Shown piece by piece: positions 25,933 through 33,573 of a stretch of DNA of 64,000 bases. Under the pieces are notes generated by a model. That model saw only the letters and a program-made list of their open reading frames with translations. It was not told the origin of the DNA and ran no database searches. Location: the NCBI GenBank assembly GCA_965199135.1, contig OZ240685.1, forward strand, positions 930,001 through 994,000, in the 5' to 3' direction. A program made the position numbers and the translations under genes. Every line of letters starts with the position of its first letter. The stretch's first letter is position 1. This DNA comes from EB88 sp965199135. GTDB lineage: Bacteria; Acidobacteriota; Terriglobia; Terriglobales; Acidobacteriaceae.

Positions 25933-26809
25933 CCTCCTGGCCTTGACGTCTGACTTAGTGGAACAGCGAGCGCTGTTGCACGCGTCGATTGCGCAGCACG
26001 AGCACCTGCTGGTTGCCTACTCGGGTGGCGTGGACTCGGCGTATCTTGCGTGGGAGGCCTTCCAGGTGCTCGGCACACGTATGACTGCAGTGCTCGCGGA
26101 TTCACCGTCGTTGCCGCGGACGCACCTCACGGAAGCGCGAGCGTTTGCCGAGGCCGAGGGATTTCCGCTCGAGATCCTTGAGACCTCGGAGATGGAGAGC
26201 CCTGAGTACGTGCGCAACGACAGCTCGCGCTGCTTTCACTGCAAGGATGAGCTGTTCACGGTGATGGAGCAGTTTCGTGAACAATTCGCTGCTGGTTACA
26301 TATCGGGCGAAGGGATCGCGCTGGCGTATGGGCGCAACCTGGATGACAGTGGGGATTTTCGTCCAGGTCAGCGGGCTGCTGCATTGCACCATGCGGTCGC
26401 TCCGCTGGCAGAAGCGGGCATGGGCAAACAGTCGATTCGCGCAATCGCACTGGCTGCCGGGCTGTCTGTCTGGGACAAGCCGGCGTCGGCGTGTCTCTCC
26501 TCGCGCATCGAGTATGGCCGCCCGGTCACGGCACAAGCGCTGCACGCCGTGGAACAGGCAGAGGAGGCGCTGCACGCGCTTGGTTTTCGACAGCTGCGAG
26601 TGCGGCATCATGGCGAGCTTGCGCGTGTGGAGATCGAGCGAGCGGAACTGCCGCGTGCGCTCTCGCTCGAAATGCTGGCACGGATCACGACGGAGGTGCG
26701 CGCCGCTGGTTTCACCTATGTCACGCTGGATACAGAAGGCTATCGCTCTGGCTCCATGAACGCGCTTCTGCCTGTTTCCGCAATCGCGAGTGCAACCCAT
26801 GCATCGTGA
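25916..26809 (+). CDS. larE: LarE, ATP-dependent sulfur transferase for the nickel-pincer cofactor
   Basis: This 297-residue PP-loop enzyme transfers sulfur to the pyridinium carboxylate precursor of the nickel-pincer nucleotide after adenylation. The PP-loop is VAYSGGVDSAYLAW at about 33-46. The family stretch WDKPASACLSSRIEYG carries Cys193, equivalent to the sacrificial Cys176 of the Lactobacillus enzyme. In addition RCFHCKDE gives Cys106 and Cys109. Three cysteines in this arrangement suggest the iron-sulfur version that would act catalytically instead of sacrificially, but that is inference. The start ATG 25916 lies inside the LarA gene (17-base overlap) with AGAGGA upstream. Its stop overlaps the start of larB, so all three genes are coupled. 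Confidence 0.9.
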   Translation: MKTPHSLLALTSDLVEQRALLHASIAQHEHLLVAYSGGVDSAYLAWEAFQVLGTRMTAVLADSPSLPRTHLTEARAFAEAEGFPLEILETSEMESPEYVRNDSSRCFHCKDELFTVMEQFREQFAAGYISGEGIALAYGRNLDDSGDFRPGQRAAALHHAVAPLAEAGMGKQSIRAIALAAGLSVWDKPASACLSSRIEYGRPVTAQALHAVEQAEEALHALGFRQLRVRHHGELARVEIERAELPRALSLEMLARITTEVRAAGFTYVTLDTEGYRSGSMNALLPVSAIASATHAS

Positions 26810-27590
26810 CGCTCTGCTCGAGTTGCTGCGCGCGTACAAGGCTGGGGACACCGAGGAAAGCGAACTGGCAGACCGGCTCACCACGCTGCCGTTTGAGGAT
26901 ATCGGCTTCGCGAAGATCGATCATCATCGCAGCCTCCGCTCCGGCATGCCGGAGGCGATCTACGCCGAGAGCAAAACGCCTGGGCAGGTGGCTGCGATCT
27001 TTGCGCGACTCGCAGCCACCGGGGTTCCGGTGCTGGCCACACGGGCCTCTGCAGCGCATGCTGCGGCTGTCGAGGCGGTTGTTCCTGGCGCCGTGTACCA
27101 CGTGCTCGCTCGCTGCATCTCGCTTGGCGCGACTGCAGCGCGTCCGGAGCTTGGAGACATCGCGGTGGTCTGTGCGGGGACCAGTGATCTCCCCGTCGCC
27201 GAGGAGGCGAGCCTGGCCGCGGAGCTGTTTGGCGCTCAGGTGACCCGTATTACGGATGTCGGCGTTGCGGGGCTCCACCGTCTGCTTGCGCAACTGCCCC
27301 TGTTACGGAAGGCAGATGTCGTGATCGCATGCGCAGGCATGGAAGGCGCGCTGCCGAGTGTGCTCGGCGGGTTAGTCGCAGTGCCGGTGATCGCTGTGCC
27401 CACAAGCGTCGGGTATGGAGCAAGCCTCCACGGTATCGCTGCATTGCTCGGCATGCTCAACAGCTGTTCACCGAACACGGCTGTTGTGAACATCGACAAC
27501 GGTTTTGGCGCAGGCTACCTCGCCTGCCTCATTGCCAGGCAGACAGCAGCCCGCCCGGACGAAACTCCAGCACGACCGGATGATCGCTGA
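26799..27590 (+). CDS. larB: LarB, nickel-pincer cofactor biosynthesis carboxylase/hydrolase
   Basis: This 263-residue protein belongs to the LarB (PurE-like) family, which carboxylates nicotinic acid adenine dinucleotide and hydrolyses it to the dicarboxylated mononucleotide. The PurE-like core is clear: IAVVCAGTSDLPVAEEASLAAELFG with a following TRITDVGVAGLHRLL, then ADVVIACAGMEGALPSVLGGLVAVPVIAVPTSVGYG. The family N terminus ALLELLRAYKAGDTEESELADRL is also present. The start ATG 26799 overlaps the end of larE. No larC (nickel insertase) gene lies in the window. The last 62 bases overlap the convergent glycosidase gene on the opposite strand. Confidence 0.92.
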   Translation: MHRDALLELLRAYKAGDTEESELADRLTTLPFEDIGFAKIDHHRSLRSGMPEAIYAESKTPGQVAAIFARLAATGVPVLATRASAAHAAAVEAVVPGAVYHVLARCISLGATAARPELGDIAVVCAGTSDLPVAEEASLAAELFGAQVTRITDVGVAGLHRLLAQLPLLRKADVVIACAGMEGALPSVLGGLVAVPVIAVPTSVGYGASLHGIAALLGMLNSCSPNTAVVNIDNGFGAGYLACLIARQTAARPDETPARPDDR

Positions 27591-28887
27591 GCGTTAACGG
27601 CACTGTATCTACGTGGGTCAGCGATTGCTGTGCCGTGTTGCTTACCGTCGGGTCATACACCTGGACGCGTGAATGAGTGCTGCCCAGAACCACATCGACA
27701 TGGCTCGCACCGTGGGTCTGTTCACCCCAGACCACGAGCTCGAAGGTTCCGTTGCTCTTCTGGAGCAGCAGATCATGCACAGTGGCAGGTTCGGTGGGAA
27801 TGCTGTAGCCGAGGCTCTTCAGCCGGGTTGGGCTGCCGCTATCGGCAAGGATGGCTGTGAGGTTGTGGAGATACACAGCAGCCTTGCGCGGCGTTGTGTA
27901 GTCCTTGAAGAAGCCGTAGCCACCATCCTGATCGTCGATCAGCTCGTACATGAACGTTCGCGTCCAGCCGTGTTTGAACTGGCCCAGGTAGATGTTGAGA
28001 TACATCCGTCCCTGCTGCTCTTCTGTCAGATCGCCGGGGCCGGTCTTCCATCCCGTTTCTGTGGTGATGCGGGGCAAGGTCTCGAGCGCTGGTGCGTCAT
28101 AGCCGTGGTAGTGCTTACCCCAGGTGATTCCATAGTTCCCGACCAGGCCATCCCAGCTAGTGTTGTAGAGCACGGGGTCAGATGCGTCCCAGGCCATGTT
28201 ATCGGCCAATCCCTTGTTGCCTGAGTACGGCACGTAGTTATGGCAGTTGGCGTAGTCCGCGAAGGTGGTTCCTTCGGGCATCGATGTACCCGACGCGGCT
28301 GGCACCTTCAGGAATTGCAGACCGACGTTGTCGGTTTCAGCACCGCTCTCGCTGATGTTGAGCACCGGGTACGCCTTGAGCACCGCATCATTCTTGACAG
28401 CGCGATATAAGTCGCGCTGGAACTTAGCCACGGGAAGCCAGGAGTCGGCACCGCCGCCTTTGACTCCGTCGTAAGTGACGCCGCCAAAGTTATTGGGTTC
28501 GTTGGGTCCTTCAATCGAGAGCAGCGCCTTCGCCGCCGCAAGCTGCCGGCTCGCGGTGAGCATCGCGGGAAAGTCGGCATCCTTGACGCCGCTGCCCGGG
28601 CTCAAGTCGATCTGTACTTTCGCTGCATTGTGCAATGCAATCAGCGCGGACATATCGTAGTGCGCGTCGGCACCATCGCGGATGGCGTGCACGCCAAGAT
28701 ACTGGAGCGGCCCGACCAATTTGGTCGCGTCCTGACCATGCTGCACATGGGTGTCAACACCGAGAGAGCCGACAAAGGCTGCAGCGCTGACGGCCTTGAC
28801 CTGCGGGCCCTTCTCGCAACCGGCGAGCAGCCCACCTACGAGCGCTGCCGCCAAAACAGACCAGCATCGTTGCATGCGACGTGGCAT
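27529..28887 (-). CDS. Clan GH-A-like glycoside hydrolase lipoprotein
   Basis: This 452-residue exported protein has a lipoprotein signal (LVGGLLAGC, lipobox Cys24). The start ATG 28887 has GAGGAA upstream. The body looks like a (beta/alpha)8 glycosidase. The acid/base candidate Glu130 is in LSIEGPNEPNNFGG (the NEP motif of clan GH-A), and the nucleophile candidate Glu277 is in ITTETGWKTG at the end of a later strand. A C-terminal beta domain follows (HDLLLQKSNGTFELVVWGEQ). The exact GH family is uncertain and GH39-like or a related group is possible. It would act on glycans at the cell surface. Its 3' end overlaps larB by 62 bases. Confidence 0.72.
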   Translation of the reverse strand: MPRRMQRCWSVLAAALVGGLLAGCEKGPQVKAVSAAAFVGSLGVDTHVQHGQDATKLVGPLQYLGVHAIRDGADAHYDMSALIALHNAAKVQIDLSPGSGVKDADFPAMLTASRQLAAAKALLSIEGPNEPNNFGGVTYDGVKGGGADSWLPVAKFQRDLYRAVKNDAVLKAYPVLNISESGAETDNVGLQFLKVPAASGTSMPEGTTFADYANCHNYVPYSGNKGLADNMAWDASDPVLYNTSWDGLVGNYGITWGKHYHGYDAPALETLPRITTETGWKTGPGDLTEEQQGRMYLNIYLGQFKHGWTRTFMYELIDDQDGGYGFFKDYTTPRKAAVYLHNLTAILADSGSPTRLKSLGYSIPTEPATVHDLLLQKSNGTFELVVWGEQTHGASHVDVVLGSTHSRVQVYDPTVSNTAQQSLTHVDTVPLTLSDHPVVLEFRPGGLLSAWQ

Positions 28888-29160
28888 GGTATTCCTCAGC
28901 TTTCTGCCCTGGTTTGTACACTGCACCGGCACAGTGTACCGGCTCCTGGCCTAGATGACGCATGTTTGCAGGACTGCTGAAACGGAAGTGCAGACAGGCG
29001 GCTCCGTCTCGACACCGGCGTCCTGCTTTCTGGGCGTTGGTGAGATCCGCCCCTACTCACATCGACGTGAGTTCCTGCACACCAGCAGTCCACCAGACTG
29101 GAGTAAACTTCGCCTTGACTGCATCAAAGGATTCGTCGACCCAGTCGAAGCGAGGATTCA

Positions 29161-29727
29161 ATGGATCAGCTTACTCCGCAGGGCACACTCATCACGAATG
29201 AACCCCGGCACGTGTCACATCTCACCGGAATCGTCCTGGTGGTCGTTGGGCTTCTGGCTATCCTGCTGCCCCTCTTTGCAGGCGTCGCCATTACGGCGAT
29301 CGTTGGCTGGTTGCTGCTGCTCGCAGGCTTTGCGCACATCGTGTTTGGATGGCTGGCCCGTGGTGCCGGCGCAGTGGCCTGGCAGTGGCTCCTTGGCGTC
29401 GTGTATCTGCTGGTGGGCTTCTTTCTGCTGCTCCATCCGCAGCGCGGGCTGATCACGCTCACCCTCATACTCGCCTCCTACTTTGTAGTGGAAGGGATTA
29501 TCGAGCTGGTGATGTACTTCCGTTTACGTCGTGGTCACCGTGCAGACTGGTTCCTCTGGGATGGCCTGGTAACACTGTTTCTCGGCTTCATGATCTGGAG
29601 CCGCTGGCCATTCAGCTCCGGCTGGGCGCTCGGCACCATCGTCGGCATCAGCCTCTTGTTCAGCGGCATCACGCGTCTGACGTTCCGCAGCGGGCGCCCG
29701 GGAGTTGACGCGCTGGGCACGCTGTAG
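29161..29727 (+). CDS. HdeD-family inner-membrane protein
   Basis: This 188-residue membrane protein has about six hydrophobic helices, beginning with HLTGIVLVVVGLLAILLPLFAGVAITAIVGWLL (two helices) and continuing with WQWLLGVVYLLVGFFLLLHPQRG. The glycine-rich helix ends and the LHP segment match the HdeD family, known in E. coli for acid resistance. Acidobacteriota often carry such genes, which fits acidic soil. ATG 29161 has a GAGG-containing stretch upstream. The N-terminal 18 residues are cytoplasmic-looking. The function here is not established. It faces the LacI gene tail to tail. Confidence 0.8.
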   Translation: MDQLTPQGTLITNEPRHVSHLTGIVLVVVGLLAILLPLFAGVAITAIVGWLLLLAGFAHIVFGWLARGAGAVAWQWLLGVVYLLVGFFLLLHPQRGLITLTLILASYFVVEGIIELVMYFRLRRGHRADWFLWDGLVTLFLGFMIWSRWPFSSGWALGTIVGISLLFSGITRLTFRSGRPGVDALGTL

Positions 29728-29769
29728 AGCAAGATACGCGCGGCAGGGAGAGACACCGGTTCTCCGGAT

Positions 29770-30792
29770 TCAGTCCTGCTGTGGGCGCTTCTTTGCCGCT
29801 GGCGCGGTCGATTCTCGAATCAGCAAGCGCGGCTGAACTACGTTCTCCCTCGCTCCCTCAACCTGCCCACTCTTGGGCCGATGGAGGCTTCGGAATGCCT
29901 CCTCTGCGAGCGAGCGCCGCGACACAAACAGCGTTGTAAGGGCAGGCTGGGTGTAGGCGCTAAGCTCAATGCCGTCGAAGCCAATCACCGAGATATCTTC
30001 CGGAATGCGGAGACCGGCCTTGTGAATCGAGCCCATCGCACCGATCGCCGTAAGGTCATTTGAAGCAATGAGCGCTGTGGGCCGGTGTTTACTCGACGCC
30101 AGCAGGCGATCCATGGCAAGCGCACCACCCTCCACGCGATGGTCGCCTTCCTGGAGCCATCCTTGCTGCTCCGCGATGCCCTCCTGCTGAAGCACATCAC
30201 GGTAAGTGTTCATGCGGATCGCCGCGGACTGCAGGGTAATTGGCCCACTGATAAATCCGATATCTCGATGGTTCAGCTCGAAAAGGTGTCGCATCGCCAT
30301 GGTGATGCCAGCGACGTAGTCTACGTGAACCACACTTACATTAGGTCCTCTCGCCAGGGCGTCCATAAAAACAAGCGGGATCTGGCGATGCGAGAACTTC
30401 TGGATGAGATGGTCATCCATTTCAGAAGTCATGATGGCTACGCCGTCGACCTTGCGCTGCAACATACGGGTAACACAGGTCTCCATGCGCTGTGGGTCGT
30501 AGTTTGTGTTTGCGATCAGGACTTCCTGGTCATGAGTCACGGCTATATCTTCAAACGCCTTTACCAGTTCCGGAAAATAGGGATTGGTGATGTCGGAGAT
30601 GATGAGGCCATACATGCCGCTTCGCCCAGAACCAAGGCTACGCGCGTTGACATCCGGATAGAAATTGAGTGCTGCGATAGCATTCCGCACCCGCTCCGCG
30701 GTTTTGGGCGCGACAGAGGCAGTCCCGTTGATCACGCGAGATACAGTCGCAGTCGAGACACGGGCGCGGCGAGCCACGGCGATGATGCTCAT
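29770..30792 (-). CDS. LacI-family transcriptional regulator
   Basis: This 340-residue regulator begins with a classic LacI helix-turn-helix and hinge helix (SIIAVARRARVSTATVSRVING, then NARSLGSGRSGMYGLIISDI, in pieces). A periplasmic-binding-protein-like effector domain follows with the family segments NPYFPELVKAFE, RHLFELNHRDIGFISGP, ALIASNDLTAIGAM and RIPEDISVIGFDGIELSAYTQPALTT. The start ATG 30792 places the helix-turn-helix at residues 2-22. In-frame sequence upstream does not look like the family. The regulator lies at the edge of the GH31/CRTAC1/GH127 glycan region, and a LacI-like palindrome stands before the GH127 gene. The effector is probably a sugar. Confidence 0.9.
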   Translation of the reverse strand: MSIIAVARRARVSTATVSRVINGTASVAPKTAERVRNAIAALNFYPDVNARSLGSGRSGMYGLIISDITNPYFPELVKAFEDIAVTHDQEVLIANTNYDPQRMETCVTRMLQRKVDGVAIMTSEMDDHLIQKFSHRQIPLVFMDALARGPNVSVVHVDYVAGITMAMRHLFELNHRDIGFISGPITLQSAAIRMNTYRDVLQQEGIAEQQGWLQEGDHRVEGGALAMDRLLASSKHRPTALIASNDLTAIGAMGSIHKAGLRIPEDISVIGFDGIELSAYTQPALTTLFVSRRSLAEEAFRSLHRPKSGQVEGARENVVQPRLLIRESTAPAAKKRPQQD

Positions 30793-31003
30793 ACTCCCAT
30801 CATCGCGAAAGCAGCGCTTTTCGCAACCCTTCGCCTTTCTTTTCTCAACGGCGGTCGGACTGCAGCCGTCCAGAGGCCGCGTGCCAGCCACGTCGTCAGC
30901 CACTTACAGGGGGACCGAGGTTGCCGCTCGCGTTCACTCGCCTGCTTGATTGCGAGCTTCATGTGATCGCTCCTCCCACGTGGCCTCAAAGGATGCCACG
31001 CAC

Positions 31004-33442
31004 TCAGTGACCGACGACCTGGACGATGGACGCATCGCTTGCACTCCATGGAGGTGCGCCGCTGTGTGTCAGTCGGCGAGATCGCTCATCCCAGTGGAGC
31101 TGGCTGACGCTGTCGGTTCCCTTTTCATAGGCATATGTGGTGCCATCATCGGTAAAGAGCGTGAAGTCAGCATTCGCACCGGGGTAGACACGGACCGAAG
31201 CGATTGACTGCTTTTGGTCGGCGCTTAGGATTGTGGAACCAAGCGGAATGATCGAACCAGCGCGCACGAAGAGGGGTAAGGTGTCGATGGGCGCGCTTGC
31301 CGTGATCGTCTGGCCGCCCCGGATCCGCTCGTTCGTCCAGTAGTTGTACCAGTCCGTCCCGGCGGGGAGGTAAACCCTGCGCTCTGTTGCGCCCTGCTCC
31401 GTGACAGGGGCGACAAGGAAGGCAGGACCGAACATGTACTCGTCTGGAATATCTGCAGCCTGCGGATCGCTGGGGAAGTCCATGAACAACGTCCGCATAA
31501 AGGGGGCACCTGTCCTGTAACTCGCATAGCCAAGCGAATAGGTGTACGGGAGTAGCTGATAGCGAAGGCGCAGGTACTTTGCGAGGATAGGTTCTGCCTG
31601 TTTTCCGTAGGCCCAGACTTCGTTGTGCATGCGCTCTCCATGCGCACGCATCACTGGCTGAAAGGCGCCCCACTCAAACCAGCGCACAAAGAGTTCCGGG
31701 TAGTCCTCATAGTTTCCGATGTTGGCTCGTACATCGGAGCCGTCAATCAAAGGTTTGTGCTGCGCATGGTAATTCGCAGGAAGGCTGGGCGAAAAGAAGC
31801 CGGCTATATCGGTGTCCCAGTACGGCATGCCGGAGGCTGCAAAGTTCAGGCCGGCCGGGATAGAGCGCTTCAACATATCCCAGCTCGAGGTGATGTCACT
31901 CGACCAGAATACCGTTCCATTGCGCTGCGCGCCGAGATAAGCAGCGCGCGCGAGGATCATGACCCGGCGGCTGTCGCCAAAGTAACGGCGGAATCCTTCA
32001 TACACGGAAGCCGTGTGGAAGAGGGGGTAGACGTTGTAGTAGCGCGAGCCTGAACCCACAAAGAAGAAATCCTTCGCCGGGTCGATGTCCGGCTCGGTTT
32101 CATCCAGCCAGATGTAGTCGAAGTGATAGGGCTTGATGTAGCGGTCCCGGATTTCCTGCCAGAACCACCTGGCGGCTTCGGGGTTGGTGGTGTCGATGTT
32201 GGGCCCGATCACATCCTTGAAGCCACCGCCGTCCGGAACGCCCGCGGCATCGTGGATGAGCCAGCCTTTTGCGCGGAGCATGTCGTAAAACTGCGTTCCC
32301 GCAGAGAAGTGCGGCCAGACACTGAGCAGCGTCTTGATGCCCATCGCGTGCAGCTGATCATTCATCGCCGCCGGATCGGGCCAGCGTGCAGGATCGAGGT
32401 CGAGCTCGCCCTGTTTCGTCATGTTGAGGAAGTCGACGACCAGCACATCGAGCGGTAAGTTGCGGTCGCGGTAGCCTTTCGCGACCGCAAGCAGCTGCTC
32501 CTGCGTAGGGTAGATCGCCTTGCTTTGGATGTAGCCGTAGGTTGCGCGCGGCAGCATATGTGCGATGCCGGTAAGCTGGCGATAACCTGCGTAGATCTCG
32601 TCGGCGGTGTCGCCTGCGACGAGGAAGAAGGAGACGCGGTCGCCGACCTCTGACGACCAGACATTCTGCTGGTTGAAACCAAGATTGATCGTGGTCTTGG
32701 ATGGATTATCCCAGATGAGACCGTACCCACGGCTGGACACCATGAAGGGGACGCAGACATTTTCCCCGCCGACTGCAGCGTAGTCGTGCCAGCAGCGGAC
32801 CTGGTGATCGCGCAGATCCAGCGTGCCTTGTTGCTGCTGCCCAAGGCCGTAGTAGTGCTCGTCTGCGGGCGAGTCGAAGGTCGCGGTCACGTGGTAGCCG
32901 GGATCGTTCTTCCCCTCCGAGCCCTCATGGTCCCCTGCGGGGTTCTGAGTCATCGACCAGTTCCTCATGTCGAGGAGCTGCTTGCCTGAGGCTGTGGCAA
33001 CGGAAAGATCATCCTGCTCTGGCCCCGCTTGCGGACCACCGCCAAAGTAGTGGTCACGCAGCTGCTGGTTGAGCGCGTCAAGCGGCATGTGTTGCGGTAA
33101 CTGCGACGGTTGCAGATGATCCGGGTTCAGGTGGACGATCATTCGTGCGGAGCGGAAGACTTCGCCGCCACTCGCATCGTGATCGTGCGTCCAGCCAGCC
33201 GCAGAGGGTTTTCCGATGAAACCATAGCCTGGTGCAGCAGCGGCCTGCGCCTTGTCGGTACTGAGCGTCACACGCAGGATGTTGGGCGCATACGGCTCGA
33301 GCACCACTGTCCTGCCTGGGCGGTCGAGCACAAAGGCATCTGTCTGTGCGTGCAGCAGGGGCGCGCTCCATAGGAGGCATGCAGGGAGCAGCCACGCCAG
33401 AGCGGCAAGACTCTTGCGCTCTCGGCGGAGGAAGCGAGACAT
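31004..33442 (-). CDS. Glycoside hydrolase family 31 (alpha-glucosidase/alpha-xylosidase type)
   Basis: This exported enzyme of about 812 residues has a Sec signal (SLAALAWLLPACLLWSAPLLHAQ). I used ATG 33442. An upstream start at 33544 is open but would place charged residues before the signal. The GH31 (beta/alpha)8 domain has the nucleophile Asp447 in FDYIWLDETEPD. Preceding it are the N-terminal beta domain, DVLVVDFLNMTKQGELDLDPARWPD and MGIKTLLSVWPHFSAG. The later regions FWSSDITSSWDMLKR, FAASGMPYWDTDIAGFF and RWFEWGAFQPVMRAHGE form the substrate pocket typical of alpha-xylosidases. The C-terminal beta domain is complete. It would remove alpha-linked residues from plant hemicellulose oligomers. 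Specificity is not certain from sequence. Confidence 0.88.
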   Translation of the reverse strand: MSRFLRRERKSLAALAWLLPACLLWSAPLLHAQTDAFVLDRPGRTVVLEPYAPNILRVTLSTDKAQAAAAPGYGFIGKPSAAGWTHDHDASGGEVFRSARMIVHLNPDHLQPSQLPQHMPLDALNQQLRDHYFGGGPQAGPEQDDLSVATASGKQLLDMRNWSMTQNPAGDHEGSEGKNDPGYHVTATFDSPADEHYYGLGQQQQGTLDLRDHQVRCWHDYAAVGGENVCVPFMVSSRGYGLIWDNPSKTTINLGFNQQNVWSSEVGDRVSFFLVAGDTADEIYAGYRQLTGIAHMLPRATYGYIQSKAIYPTQEQLLAVAKGYRDRNLPLDVLVVDFLNMTKQGELDLDPARWPDPAAMNDQLHAMGIKTLLSVWPHFSAGTQFYDMLRAKGWLIHDAAGVPDGGGFKDVIGPNIDTTNPEAARWFWQEIRDRYIKPYHFDYIWLDETEPDIDPAKDFFFVGSGSRYYNVYPLFHTASVYEGFRRYFGDSRRVMILARAAYLGAQRNGTVFWSSDITSSWDMLKRSIPAGLNFAASGMPYWDTDIAGFFSPSLPANYHAQHKPLIDGSDVRANIGNYEDYPELFVRWFEWGAFQPVMRAHGERMHNEVWAYGKQAEPILAKYLRLRYQLLPYTYSLGYASYRTGAPFMRTLFMDFPSDPQAADIPDEYMFGPAFLVAPVTEQGATERRVYLPAGTDWYNYWTNERIRGGQTITASAPIDTLPLFVRAGSIIPLGSTILSADQKQSIASVRVYPGANADFTLFTDDGTTYAYEKGTDSVSQLHWDERSRRLTHSGAPPWSASDASIVQVVGH

Positions 33443-33573
33443 GCGGCGAGCGGGATGGCCCTCATCGACTACCTGCACTGGTTTCTCATGACGCGCCTCC
33501 GCTGGGTCTCCGTGAAACGAAGCGATTGTATGGGGCAGCAACATATGCCGTCAAAATGCCTGGCGCAGCACAC

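Noticed and set aside
30805..30824. Inverted repeat GCGAAAGC...GCTTTTCGC just before the LacI gene, a possible autoregulatory operator
   Set aside because: The two arms pair only with a one-base bulge and the sequence does not resemble the better palindrome before GH127, so I do not list it as a site.
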